Source of the DNA: Sphingobacterium sp. UGAL515B_05
Lineage (GTDB): Bacteria; Bacteroidota; Bacteroidia; Sphingobacteriales; Sphingobacteriaceae
Length of the DNA stretch: 64,000 bases
Reading direction: 5' to 3'
NCBI RefSeq assembly: GCF_033097525.1
Contig: NZ_CP109907.1
Location: 4,774,001 to 4,838,000, forward strand
Shown here one piece after another: positions 1-8,863 of the stretch (the first letter of the stretch is position 1; each line of letters starts with the position of its first letter). A program made the translations under genes and the position numbers. The notes below the pieces were generated by a model, which worked only from the letters and a program-made list of their open reading frames with translations, did no database searches and was not told the DNA's origin.

Positions 1-1777
1 TCTGGAGGGAGTTAATTCAGGTTTTGCGGCTGTAAAGGGCGATATCTTTGGATCAAAGGGGTTTTGGGCTCCGCAAGTATGGTTTGAGAATGGTAAGTTT
101 TATATGGCTTACACAGCCGATGAGCATATTGCAATCGCAGTCGGTGATGCTCCAACGGGTCCTTTTAAGCAAACTGACAAAGTGCCAATTGCTATCGGGC
201 AAAAGCAAATTGATCCGTTTGTATTCCGCGATAAAGATGGGAAAAAATACCTATTTCATGTAAGGTTAAAGGAAGGGAATAGAATTTTTGTGGCGGAGCT
301 GAAGTCAGATTATTCCGGAATAAAGGAAGAAACGTTGAAAGAATGTCTCCATGCAGAACTTCCTTGGGAAAATACGGCAAATGCCGACTGGACAGTAAGT
401 GAAGGTCCCACCGTCATTCGAGAGGGAAAATATTATTATATGTTCTATTCGGCGAATGATTTTCGGAATAAGGACTACGCTGTGGGCGTTGCTATCGCTG
501 AAAATATTTATGGACCCTGGAAAAAATTGGAAGATCAGCCTGCATTAAGCCGTAAGAATAGCGGATTTGCCGGAACTGGACATGGCGACATTTTCAAAAA
601 AGGAAAACAATGGTATTACGTCTGTCACACACATTTTTCAGATGAAAAAGTTGCACCTCGGCGGACAGCCTTAGTGCCTATTCATTTTGTGGCAGATAGC
701 AGTGGTGTCTTGGTTCCCCAATTCGAAACTGCAAAGTTTCGCTTTTTAAGCACAGATCAACGATCGAGGCAACCTAGAAAATCCTATCAAACAGATGTAG
801 CCTTTGGTGATCCTTTTATTGTATTCGATCCACCTTCGGATCAATACTATTTATATGGAACCGGCGGGACTGAAAATGGATTTATAGCCTATAGTTCCAA
901 AGATCTAAAGACATGGAAAAAGGAAGGAAAAGTATACGATGCCAAACAGCCGAATGGTTGGGGGGAAAAGGATTTCTGGGCTCCTGAAGTTTATCGTGTA
1001 AATAACAAATATTACATGTATTATAGTGCTCATTGGAAAGAAAATCCCAAAAAACACCTAGAAAACTATCGTATAGGAATTGCAGTGGCCGATAGTCCAT
1101 TGGGGCCATTTAAAGATCTGACCGGGAAACCTATTTTTGATCCTGGATATCCCATCATTGACGCGAATGTTTTTAGAGATACAGACCATAAAAATTATCT
1201 GTTCTATTCACGTTGCTGCTACGAACATCCTGTGGAATCGGAAATTGCAACTTGGGCGGAGAAGAAATTTGGCTATAAAAATATTGAAGAAAGCTGGGTA
1301 TACGGAGTCGAATTGGATAGCAGTATGACGAAGGTGATCGGTAGTCCCGTTCTTTTAATGCGTCCCCCAGTTACGATGAACGATGCACAATCAGAATGGG
1401 AAAGTAGATCAGTTACTTCAGGTGAGGTCAATAGACGATGGACAGAAGGTTCTTTTTTGGTCAAAGAAAACGGATTATACTATATGATGTATTCGGCCAA
1501 TTATTTTGCAGGAGCCAATTATGCTGTTGGTTATGCGACAGCAACAACTCCTTTAGGAAGCTATCAAAAATCGGCATCTAATCCAATCATTGAAAAGAAT
1601 ACCAATAGGGGTGGGGTGGTTTCGGGTACTGGACACAATAGTTTATTTCAGGACAAGGAAGGAAAAATCCGCTGTGTATATCATGGCCGCACCTTAAAGA
1701 CGGGAGATCAGCGTATCGTTTTTATCAGCGATGTTTTTTTTGATGAAAAAGGACAGTTGAACATCTTTACAGATTGA
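1..1777 (+). CDS. Tandem GH43-type glycoside hydrolase (5' end missing)
   Basis: Reading frame 2 is open from the left edge, so the gene begins upstream of the window. Two GH43-like five-bladed propeller domains follow one another. The first shows FWAPQVWF, DPFVFRDKDG and VSEGPTVI. The second starts around residue 226 of the part counted from 104 (AFGDPFIVFDPP) and shows FWAPEVYR, DANVFRDTD and WTEGSFLVKENG. The three acidic residues expected in GH43 (base Asp, pKa-modulating Asp, acid Glu) have candidates in the second domain; the first lacks its N-terminal part here. Probably cleaves arabinose- or xylose-containing plant glycans, secreted or periplasmic; exact substrate cannot be read from the sequence. 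Family confident, specificity not. Confidence 0.88.
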   Translation, partial: LEGVNSGFAAVKGDIFGSKGFWAPQVWFENGKFYMAYTADEHIAIAVGDAPTGPFKQTDKVPIAIGQKQIDPFVFRDKDGKKYLFHVRLKEGNRIFVAELKSDYSGIKEETLKECLHAELPWENTANADWTVSEGPTVIREGKYYYMFYSANDFRNKDYAVGVAIAENIYGPWKKLEDQPALSRKNSGFAGTGHGDIFKKGKQWYYVCHTHFSDEKVAPRRTALVPIHFVADSSGVLVPQFETAKFRFLSTDQRSRQPRKSYQTDVAFGDPFIVFDPPSDQYYLYGTGGTENGFIAYSSKDLKTWKKEGKVYDAKQPNGWGEKDFWAPEVYRVNNKYYMYYSAHWKENPKKHLENYRIGIAVADSPLGPFKDLTGKPIFDPGYPIIDANVFRDTDHKNYLFYSRCCYEHPVESEIATWAEKKFGYKNIEESWVYGVELDSSMTKVIGSPVLLMRPPVTMNDAQSEWESRSVTSGEVNRRWTEGSFLVKENGLYYMMYSANYFAGANYAVGYATATTPLGSYQKSASNPIIEKNTNRGGVVSGTGHNSLFQDKEGKIRCVYHGRTLKTGDQRIVFISDVFFDEKGQLNIFTD

Positions 1778-1798
1778 CCAATCGGTCAATCTGTCTTT
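1771..1798. terminator. Intrinsic terminator with stop codons inside the stem
   Basis: AGATTGACC (1771-1779) and GGTCAATCT (1784-1792) form a perfect 9-bp stem around a 4-base loop, followed by a T-rich tail. The stem contains the stop codon of the GH43 gene and the stop of the convergent small gene at 1786-2097, so it could serve both strands. Confidence 0.75.
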
Positions 1799-2097
1799 TT
1801 GGATATGGCCCGATTTTCGACATTTTCGGTCTGGGTAGCGGGAGATTTCTTTCCAGGTCTTGTGCTGTTTCCTGTCCTCAGATCTTTATATTTATAGTTG
1901 ATATTTTCCTCTTCTTCCGGATCTGTCTCATCTATATCTGGTTCAGGATGTTCGATGGGATCAGTGTCATTTGGATCGGGAACAGTACGTTCCCCGAACA
2001 ATCCTTTACGATACCAGATGTTACTAAAATAATAGGCAATAATTAAACCTCGTTTTACTACTTTATGTTGCAATATCTCTTCCATTTTCGATTTCAT
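1786..2097 (-). CDS. Small acidic hypothetical protein
   Basis: 103 codons from ATG at 2097; I do not recognise the family. A basic, moderately hydrophobic N-terminal third (about residues 11-33, including LIIAYYFSNIWYRK) is followed by a Pro/Asp/Glu-rich stretch (about 38-65) and a Lys/Thr-rich tail. No clear signal peptide or full membrane helix. Its stop lies in the stem of the terminator shared with the GH43 gene, a layout seen again at 10075. Likely a real but lineage-restricted gene. Confidence 0.5.
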   Translation of the reverse strand: MKSKMEEILQHKVVKRGLIIAYYFSNIWYRKGLFGERTVPDPNDTDPIEHPEPDIDETDPEEEENINYKYKDLRTGNSTRPGKKSPATQTENVENRAISKKTD

Positions 2098-2197
2098 TTT
2101 AAGTGGTACAATCCTTTTTATTGGATGGTATACTTTCCTTAAATGAACAACATTAGATGGAAAATAGTTTGAAAGATTTCAGGATTTGAAACAAAGA

Positions 2198-4366
2198 TCA
2201 ATCGAGTAGCATTTGCTCAGGAAATGGTTTGACAATCGGGAAGTAAAGGTGGACAATGGTGCCCAAACCGACCTCTGATTCAATTTCTATACTTCCTCCC
2301 AATCGTTCCATTATCCGTTTCACCAGCGAAAGCCCAATGCCCGTACCAGGTATTGATCCCACATTGTCGGCTCTGGTAAACATTTCGTAAATATGGGGCA
2401 GGTGGTCACTTGGTATGCCAATACCATTATCCTTGATCTGATAATGGGTATAGTCATCTTCATGAGAACTATCTATTGTCACTAAAGGTCTTTCGGATTG
2501 TGCCGAATATTTTATTGCGTTAATAATTAGATTGGAAAAAATTTGATACGCGGCACTTTTTTCGCCCCAAATTGGTAATAGGGTACCAAAAGTGGGCTGG
2601 CAATTATTGACGTTATATAAAATGCTGTTTTCTTGAAATATGCGCTGAATTGTATAGGCCATAGGAAGTGGTTCCTTGTCTAAAACGCTAGAACGGTGCT
2701 GGCTCAACTGGACCATATTGTTGATAATATCTTCAATGTTTGTAACGCTTCTGCTGAAATTCTGGTACCACTTATTGATTTTTGTAAAATCAATATTGTC
2801 GGAGTGCTGCTGTAGAAACTGTATGCCCATTTTTAAGATGGACAAGGGATTTTTTAAATCATGAGAAAGGGTATGTGTAAACATTTCCAACTCATTGTTC
2901 AAGCTCAGAAGCTCTTCATTCAGCAACTGACGTTCCTTTAGTTTTGCAAAAATGGATTCCTTGATAATCTGATTCAGACGAAGGACAAAATTGATTTCAG
3001 CATCATTCCAGGGTTTGGCAACGTCATAGCGCATATCTTCCCAGATTTTGAGCTGTTTGCTTTCATGTGGCTCATTTTTCAGCTCCATCTGCATCACCTG
3101 ATTGCGGTTTTCCTTTCTAAACCAAACCAGGTAATAATCGTTTTCCAAGCCAACCTTTAGATACATGAGGCCCGCAAAATCAAGTTTATCGTTAAAGTTA
3201 TCCTGATGATTCAGCCGAAAGTTATAATCTTTGAAGAGGGCTTTATCGGTATGTTTTTGTAGGAATTGAATAATTTCATAAAATTGTGCTTTCTGCGGAG
3301 AATGACCATAGTTAAAGACATCGCCCTGATTAAATATGGCCAATCCATCTGCATTGACCAGCTGGGTAAGAATATCCATATGCTGTATCAAAGCACAATT
3401 CACCATTTTATTTTCAGAAAGACTCCTTTTTAACTCTTCTTCGGCAAGTTTAAGAAGCTCCGTTCTTTCCAACAGATTCTGTTTGACATGGCTCTCATAC
3501 TTGCTGGTGGCTGCCTGGATGGCAAACGTACATAGTTTTCGCTGCTGCAGATCGACTAGCCGCTCTTCATCGTTCTGTGCGACCACAAGACCCCAAAAGT
3601 CATCATCGATACAGATTCTAAAAAACAAGGCGCTTTGTACATTTATCTTTTTTAAAAAAAGCCGATGAAGTTCAGGTAGAGGTGATAATAAACTCGAGAC
3701 CGGATCAATTCCTTCGTCAGTATAGTAGAATTCCTGTCCCTCGATATTAATATTGGGAGCATATCGATATGAATAGCTCCGATAGTACGACAAGACTTCT
3801 TCAGGCATGAAGTCTTTCGAGAACTCCATTCCTCTGAAATGGGCTTGTCCATCTGCTGTATGTTCAGCAATCACGGAACTATATCCCGTTTCCTGAACCT
3901 GCAAAACGAAAACCCGATCGTAATTCAGTAATTTGTTGATGGCCGAACAAACACGGTCCCAATTATTCGGTTGAATAGTATCCAGCAAAAAATTAAGCTC
4001 ATTTATTTTTTTTGCGGCAATGTATTTTTTGTGTTGTTGTTCCCACTCGATATAGAAGTATTCATCGTGTCTTCGTAATTTTACGTAGACACGTTCTTTT
4101 CTCATTTTAATGGGTAAAATATGGCGCGACTGCCTGTTTTCAAGTAGATCAGTTACTGCATTTTTGATTTTGGATAACGCTTTACCAAATGTATTGCTAA
4201 AGCTATCAAAGAAATGAGTTCCTAATAGGTTCTCTTTGGCGTCGTGATCATTTACGACAGATTCGGTTAACCCAACGACATTAAAATGTCGATCTAAGAT
4301 GACCAGACTGCCAAAAGATTGAAGCGTAATGATGGTTTGATTGTTCGGTTGAAATGTATGATTCAT
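2198..4366 (-). CDS. Phytochrome-like sensor histidine kinase lacking bilin-binding residues
   Basis: Start taken at ATG 4366 (722 aa); an in-frame GTG at 4393 would add nine residues. Order: PAS_2-like segment (TLQSFGSLVILDRHFNVVG, near the N-terminus), GAF (about 120-310, ending FWGLVVAQND), PHY-like region (about 320-480), HisKA with phospho-acceptor His502 in LSHDLKNPLS, and an ATPase domain with N box NLIINAIKYS, DNGIGIP and GTGIGLSLVKRI. The N-terminal Cys that holds bilin in bacteriophytochromes is absent, the PASDIP motif is replaced by SKDFMP, and the usual paired His after WGL are Gln-Asn. The kinase core looks intact; the ligand is unknown. No response regulator is adjacent. Confidence 0.85.
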   Translation of the reverse strand: MNHTFQPNNQTIITLQSFGSLVILDRHFNVVGLTESVVNDHDAKENLLGTHFFDSFSNTFGKALSKIKNAVTDLLENRQSRHILPIKMRKERVYVKLRRHDEYFYIEWEQQHKKYIAAKKINELNFLLDTIQPNNWDRVCSAINKLLNYDRVFVLQVQETGYSSVIAEHTADGQAHFRGMEFSKDFMPEEVLSYYRSYSYRYAPNINIEGQEFYYTDEGIDPVSSLLSPLPELHRLFLKKINVQSALFFRICIDDDFWGLVVAQNDEERLVDLQQRKLCTFAIQAATSKYESHVKQNLLERTELLKLAEEELKRSLSENKMVNCALIQHMDILTQLVNADGLAIFNQGDVFNYGHSPQKAQFYEIIQFLQKHTDKALFKDYNFRLNHQDNFNDKLDFAGLMYLKVGLENDYYLVWFRKENRNQVMQMELKNEPHESKQLKIWEDMRYDVAKPWNDAEINFVLRLNQIIKESIFAKLKERQLLNEELLSLNNELEMFTHTLSHDLKNPLSILKMGIQFLQQHSDNIDFTKINKWYQNFSRSVTNIEDIINNMVQLSQHRSSVLDKEPLPMAYTIQRIFQENSILYNVNNCQPTFGTLLPIWGEKSAAYQIFSNLIINAIKYSAQSERPLVTIDSSHEDDYTHYQIKDNGIGIPSDHLPHIYEMFTRADNVGSIPGTGIGLSLVKRIMERLGGSIEIESEVGLGTIVHLYFPIVKPFPEQMLLD

Positions 4367-4532
4367 AATACCCCAAAACTTCTTATGATACACCTAAATA
4401 TACAAAAAAAAATCGACAACATCGATCGAATCTTTGCTAACAGAACGTTATAAAGTTATATAAAATTGTCTTATTGGTTTTTTTTTAACTTTTAAAATAA
4501 AGCTGCCGCCAATTTCCGTTCGGCAGAAGGAA

Positions 4533-5159
4533 CTAATGCTGAACATTAAACTCTTTGGCGATTGCATGAGCCATCCCTTTAAGAAGTGATTTCCATTGTG
4601 GGTAAGATGCCCCCATTTTAGCTGCTAGACCAATGACATAATTCCTGACATTATCACTTATATTTTCATTGTCGACATTGATGATCTCGTTTCTTCCGGC
4701 GTACTGGAACAAAATACTATTCCTCCGTTGTTCGATCAAAAAGGTTGAAGATGAAATCCCTTCAAAAAAATGAGCTGTATTTTTATCCCCAGGATGGCTA
4801 GGATCGGGGCAAGGTTTTAATGTTATGGCAAAAACACTATAATCGTCCGTTTTGTCTGATATGAGACTGACTACATTCACCCAATCATAACCATTACTAC
4901 TGGGAAGTCCCGGTCCTGGAATATCGAGTCTGATATAATCGTGTAATTCGAGTAAACGATCTATTGGAGTACCATAACCCGTCGTTAATTGAAATACAGT
5001 GGAAGGAATCTGAGCGAGTTCATACCAATGATTGACCTTTCTAAGATTGTTTATAGCCGAAGTATAGGCTAAATCGGCAATAGCCTCACTTGCAAATTCG
5101 AGGGATTCAAAGCAATCCAGGTGCTTGCCTTCTTTCTGTTCCGGTATGATATTCTTCAT
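4533..5159 (-). CDS. Conserved hypothetical protein downstream of ku
   Basis: 208 aa, soluble, no signal peptide or membrane helix; I do not recognise the family. It has an N-terminal helical part (to about residue 50) and a mixed central region including RLDIPGPGLPSSNGYDWV and TLKPCPDPSHPGDKNTAHFF. It is the third gene of a same-strand series after ku (5336-6091) and a 50-residue ORF (5166-5318), with only six bases to the latter, so it is probably cotranscribed with ku. A role in DNA repair is only suggested by position. Confidence 0.6.
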   Translation of the reverse strand: MKNIIPEQKEGKHLDCFESLEFASEAIADLAYTSAINNLRKVNHWYELAQIPSTVFQLTTGYGTPIDRLLELHDYIRLDIPGPGLPSSNGYDWVNVVSLISDKTDDYSVFAITLKPCPDPSHPGDKNTAHFFEGISSSTFLIEQRRNSILFQYAGRNEIINVDNENISDNVRNYVIGLAAKMGASYPQWKSLLKGMAHAIAKEFNVQH

Positions 5160-5165
5160 CTTATT

Positions 5166-5318
5166 TCACTTCTTATGCTTAAAATATTGAATTTCTTGCT
5201 CGTGTTTTTTTGCCTCCGCAAGGGTATCAAAAGTACCCAGGTTCCGACGTCTGTTCGTCTCTTTATCTGGATGCCTGGCATATATTCGATATTGTCCCGA
5301 CTTTAGTTTACGTATCAT
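5166..5318 (-). CDS. 50-residue basic protein between ku and a hypothetical gene
   Basis: An ATG at 5318 opens 50 codons to TGA at 5166-5168. The product is very basic (MIRKLKSGQYRIYARHPDK, NRRRNLGTF) and ends in a charged helix (TLAEAKKHEQEIQYFKHKK). It starts 17 bases after the ku stop and ends six bases before the next gene, tightly packed in the same direction. The Arg/Lys content suits nucleic-acid binding; the segment GTFDTLAEAKKHE resembles the small AP2-like DNA-binding fold of integrase arms, but this is a guess. Confidence 0.65.
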   Translation of the reverse strand: MIRKLKSGQYRIYARHPDKETNRRRNLGTFDTLAEAKKHEQEIQYFKHKK

Positions 5319-5335
5319 GGCACAGGGTATTTTGT

Positions 5336-6091
5336 TTAACCAAGGCTTGCTTTAAGTTTTGCAAGCAAATCGTCCGCTTTTGTATGCTCTACCTTCATCT
5401 TTCGAATGGTAGGACGTTTACCCTTGTCTTTTTGTTTGATTATTTTGAGCAGGTCGTCCATATATTCGTTTTTATAGCTGCTGATATCGAAAGATGTACT
5501 GTGTTGCTTGATCAGCTGTGTAGCCATATCCATTTCTGCTTTTTGAATTTTAATTGTGTTAGGTAATTTAAGCTCATCAAGTGCCCTGATTTCCTGTTGA
5601 TAACGTATTTTATTCAAAACCAATGCATTTTGATAAGGCTTTATAAGGGCTAGATGTTCTACATTTCGCATCACAAAAGACCCTAAGCCCGCCATTTTAG
5701 TTTTTTCCAATGCTTTGAGCAACAACTGATAGGCTTTTTCTCCACCTTTTTGCGGCTCCAGGTAGTAGGGCGTTTCAAAATATATACTGTCCACATCCGT
5801 CAGTTCGACAAAAGCATGAAGATTGATAAGTTTGGTCTTTTCCGGACTTGCGTCTTCAAAATCCGCATCTTCCAATACGACATAATGATCTTTCATGAAA
5901 TATCCCTTAACGATATTGTCCCATTTTACTTCTTTGCCGGTTTGTTCGTTTACCCGCTTAAATTTAATATTGGATAGATCTTTTCGATCAAGCATATCCA
6001 GATCTAAAGCAGCACTCTCCGTTGCACTATATATTTTAATTGGGATATTGACCAAACCAAAACCAATAGCCCCGGTCCAAATTGCTCGCAT
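5336..6091 (-). CDS. ku: Ku protein, non-homologous end joining
   Basis: Bacterial Ku homodimer ring that binds double-strand ends and recruits LigD. Start placed at ATG 6091, giving MRAIWTGAIGFGLVNIPIKI, the usual Ku N-terminus; a longer open frame to 6136 adds 15 residues not expected in the family. Ku signatures include the N-terminal strand, EQTGKEV, VVLEDADFE and FETPYYLEPQKGGEKAY. About 251 aa, normal for bacterial Ku. The tail (KKMKVEHTKADDLLAKLKASL type) is short and Lys-rich. No LigD gene lies in the window. Heads a probable three-gene operon and is divergent from the FAD oxidoreductase gene. Confidence 0.95.
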   Translation of the reverse strand: MRAIWTGAIGFGLVNIPIKIYSATESAALDLDMLDRKDLSNIKFKRVNEQTGKEVKWDNIVKGYFMKDHYVVLEDADFEDASPEKTKLINLHAFVELTDVDSIYFETPYYLEPQKGGEKAYQLLLKALEKTKMAGLGSFVMRNVEHLALIKPYQNALVLNKIRYQQEIRALDELKLPNTIKIQKAEMDMATQLIKQHSTSFDISSYKNEYMDDLLKIIKQKDKGKRPTIRKMKVEHTKADDLLAKLKASLG

Positions 6092-6218
6092 AAGTAATCT
6101 ATTAATTGCTAATAGGATAACCTTGGTAATGATCAAATGGTTTGAATTTTTATAAAATGTCCGCCAAACTATTCTGGAAAGAAACAGTTATACAAACATT
6201 CAATATGCTTTTACTACA

Positions 6219-7424
6219 ATGGATTTAAAGTCAAATGAACCTTTCTGGTTAATAAAAAACGGTCTTCTTAATAGTTACCCTTCCTTGCAAGATGATAATA
6301 GCTGTGATGTTCTTGTCGTTGGGGGCGGCATTACAGGGGCCCTGATCGCACATCAATGCATAAACGATGGAAAGAAATGTATTCTTATTGACAAGCGTGA
6401 AATTGTAAATGGGAGTTCGGCGGCAACAACCTCTATGTTGCAATATGAAATTGATGTGCCTTTGTATAGATTAAAGGAATTAATTGGTGAAGAGGGCGCA
6501 ATAGCGAGCTACAGCGCCTGCGGTGAAGCAATTGTCAAATTGGGGAAAATCGCAAAGAAAATCCGGTCCAAAGCTGGTTTCCGAACAAAAAAATCACTCT
6601 ACTACGCGGCAAGGAAAAAAGATATCTCCTGGTTGAAGCAAGAGTTTGAAGCCCGACAAGCGGCGGGTTTTGACGTTAAATGGTTGACGGAACAAGATAT
6701 CAAGGATCGTTATGCTATATATGGCGCTTATGCTGGAATTCTCTCTGCTCTAGGGGCAAGCATAGATGCCTTTTGCTTTACACATGAACTGCTGGCATAC
6801 AACGTTAGAAAGGGATTATTGATTTTCGACAAAACAGCCTTAGACACTGTATTATATAAGTCGGGGCATAATCTTGTAACCACTTCAACAGGCGCTAAAA
6901 TCAAAGCGAAGAAAATTATTTATTGTACAGGATACGAAACGACAAACCTTATTCCTGAAAAATTTGTCGATCTATTGAGTACCTTCGCAATCGTGTCAGA
7001 AGTCGATAAAGACAATTATGATCGGTATCGCGATCTGCTTATTTGGAATACCGCTGAACCTTATCTGTATATGCGCACCACAGACGATCATAGGTTTCTG
7101 ATTGGGGGCGAAGATGAAGAATTCAAAGACCCTGTTAAGCGAGATAGTCTCATTTCAGCAAAATCACTTAAATTGGAAAAGTCATTTAACAAAATTATTG
7201 CCAATAGGGTCTTTCACGCAGATTTTGCCTGGGCTGGTACATTTGGAACAACCAAAGATGGATTGCCGTATATCGGAAAACATGAAAAGTTTAAAAACTC
7301 ATATTTTGTATGTGGTTTCGGTGGAAATGGTATCACATTTTCGGTGGCTGCCATGGATATGGCAGCATGCTGGATGAACAACCTACGCCATCCACTGGAC
7401 AAATGGTTTAGGTTTGGGCGTTAA
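6219..7424 (+). CDS. FAD-dependent oxidoreductase, DAO family
   Basis: 401 aa. A Rossmann FAD-binding motif VVGGGITGALIAHQ lies near residue 31, followed by the acidic end of strand 2 (LIDKREIVNGSS) and the family's C-terminal FAD contact region (GYETTNLIPE, then TKDGLPYIGKHEKFKNSYF and CGFGGNGITFSV). This is the glycine/D-amino-acid oxidase fold; substrate unknown. Lies between ku and topoisomerase IB. Its TAA at 7422-7424 shares a TTAA with the stop of the convergent topoisomerase gene. Confidence 0.85.
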   Translation: MDLKSNEPFWLIKNGLLNSYPSLQDDNSCDVLVVGGGITGALIAHQCINDGKKCILIDKREIVNGSSAATTSMLQYEIDVPLYRLKELIGEEGAIASYSACGEAIVKLGKIAKKIRSKAGFRTKKSLYYAARKKDISWLKQEFEARQAAGFDVKWLTEQDIKDRYAIYGAYAGILSALGASIDAFCFTHELLAYNVRKGLLIFDKTALDTVLYKSGHNLVTTSTGAKIKAKKIIYCTGYETTNLIPEKFVDLLSTFAIVSEVDKDNYDRYRDLLIWNTAEPYLYMRTTDDHRFLIGGEDEEFKDPVKRDSLISAKSLKLEKSFNKIIANRVFHADFAWAGTFGTTKDGLPYIGKHEKFKNSYFVCGFGGNGITFSVAAMDMAACWMNNLRHPLDKWFRFGR

Positions 7425-8395
7425 ACAATTGCCTTAGCGGTGTGTTTAAGCAGAAAACGGTATAATTTATCCTCTAATTTCGCGAGCGGTAATTTACTTT
7501 TTATGCTGGGGAATCTTCCCTCCATAAATAAACGTTGTATGTCGGGATGGATATAATATGTCTGTGAAACAGTCTTTGTATTACCGAGTTGCTCAGCAAC
7601 ATGTTTAATGACCTTGTTTAACTGTCTTTTTCGCGCATTAAGTGTATCTGCCTGTTTTGTTTGGGCGAGCTGGTAAAAAGCTTCTCGACTGGCTCCCCAA
7701 ATGCGGATGCTTTTACAGCTGATCTGGCCCGTAGAATTCTCCCGGAGATACTGATTAAAGGCCGCACCACAGAACGAGCTTTCGCAGGTAGCACTATCAA
7801 TCTGAAATATCCTTTTTCCTTTCATTTTTAAAAGTTCTTCCAAAAGCTTAGCTTGTTGCTTATTGGACCATGTCTTTTGCTGAAAAACGCCCTTTTTTCC
7901 CTTGTAGGCCAAAGAAATCTTGTTGTTATCGATGGTGACATGCCTTTTTTCCAGTGTACTTAGGCCATATGACTTATTGGTCAGTGTATAGCGCTTATTG
8001 CCGATACGGATTAATGTACTGTCCATAATTTTAAAAGCAATTGCACACAATTTATCCATATCCCAGACCTGACGTTTGAGATGTTTAGTGCTGATCTTTC
8101 TTAATTCTTGCAAATATTTACCCATAAAAAGAATATTGCTGAACTTTGCTGCTTGCCGTTGGTCAACGAATTTCGTATGGTAGATATATTGTTTACGCTC
8201 TTTTTGATCAAATCCAAAAGCTTGCAGATCACTGGTTGCACTTTTGGCAATCCATACATTCTTCCAGTTAGGTGGAATAACCAGTTTCATTATTCTTTCT
8301 AAGATCTTTTTATCAGATACTTCTGTTCCTGATGTATCGAAATATTTAAAAGACTTGCCTATTTTCTTCCTTGTATAACCAGCTTTTACTTTCAT
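7421..8395 (-). CDS. DNA topoisomerase IB (poxvirus type)
   Basis: Relaxes DNA through a 3'-phosphotyrosine intermediate. ATG 8395 gives MKVKAGYTRKKIGKSFKYFD, the usual start; a frame open to 8482 would add 29 unlikely residues. The N-terminal domain has IPPNWKNVWIAK and FDQKERKQYIYH. Catalytic-domain signatures are RIGNKRYTLTNKSYGLSTLE (active-site Arg), the KGKKGV loop (Lys), IRIWGAS (Arg) and QTYYIHPDI, which carries the nucleophilic Tyr. About 324 aa. Often found in bacterial accessory stress or repair regions; here close to ku. Confidence 0.93.
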   Translation of the reverse strand: MKVKAGYTRKKIGKSFKYFDTSGTEVSDKKILERIMKLVIPPNWKNVWIAKSATSDLQAFGFDQKERKQYIYHTKFVDQRQAAKFSNILFMGKYLQELRKISTKHLKRQVWDMDKLCAIAFKIMDSTLIRIGNKRYTLTNKSYGLSTLEKRHVTIDNNKISLAYKGKKGVFQQKTWSNKQQAKLLEELLKMKGKRIFQIDSATCESSFCGAAFNQYLRENSTGQISCKSIRIWGASREAFYQLAQTKQADTLNARKRQLNKVIKHVAEQLGNTKTVSQTYYIHPDIQRLFMEGRFPSIKSKLPLAKLEDKLYRFLLKHTAKAIV

Positions 8396-8540
8396 ATGAA
8401 TTTTAATCTTTCTTGTAAGAACTGAAGAGGGGCATCCCTGGTTTTCAAAAAAGATAAGATACGTAGTATTCACATAAATCAAAGGTTTTATACAGAAAAG
8501 TGGGGGGCGGACTATCAGATAAATAAAATGAAAATATATT

Positions 8541-8575
8541 AAAAAAGGTTGCTTTCTTTACAAAAGCAACCCTTT
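8541..8575 (-). terminator. Intrinsic terminator of the 8594-8785 gene
   Basis: GGTTGCTTT (8547-8555) pairs with AAAGCAACC (8563-8571). Read on the minus strand the stem is followed by a run of six T. Confidence 0.8.
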
Positions 8576-8593
8576 CTATGGGTAAATTTCCAC

Positions 8594-8785
8594 CTATTTT
8601 GTTTTATCTACAGAAGAAGCTTTTTTACCTTTCTCTGTATCAGCTTTAATTGGCTTTTTGTCTAATACCTCCGGAACTTCCGCTTGTATAATTGTTTTAC
8701 CATTTCCTTTTCCAATGGGACCGCCACAGATAATCAGCGTAATGACCATATTGTGCTGATTTTTTATTTTAACTTCAGATTTCAT
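8594..8785 (-). CDS. Small hypothetical protein
   Basis: 63 codons from ATG 8785, ending just before a good minus-strand terminator, which supports it as a transcribed gene. The N-terminal half has a short hydrophobic stretch (MVITLIICGGPIG) that is too short for a clear membrane segment; the C-terminal half is Lys-rich (KKPIKADTEKGKKASSVDKTK region). No family recognised. Downstream of the sigma-factor gene on the same strand with a gap of 78 bases. Confidence 0.55.
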   Translation of the reverse strand: MKSEVKIKNQHNMVITLIICGGPIGKGNGKTIIQAEVPEVLDKKPIKADTEKGKKASSVDKTK

Positions 8786-8863
8786 ATGTTTGTTATTTAG
8801 CGAATTGTCAGCTATCTGGTTTAATTACCTTAGGTAGATAACTTCAAAAAATACATTTTGTTT

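Noticed and set aside
1774..2046. 90-codon plus-strand frame opposite the small acidic gene
   Set aside because: Begins on top of the GH43 stop and terminator; hydrophobic run results from reading the acidic codons in reverse.
6092..6136. N-terminal extension of Ku
   Set aside because: Family members start at MRAIW-type sequence; the extra 15 residues have no counterpart.
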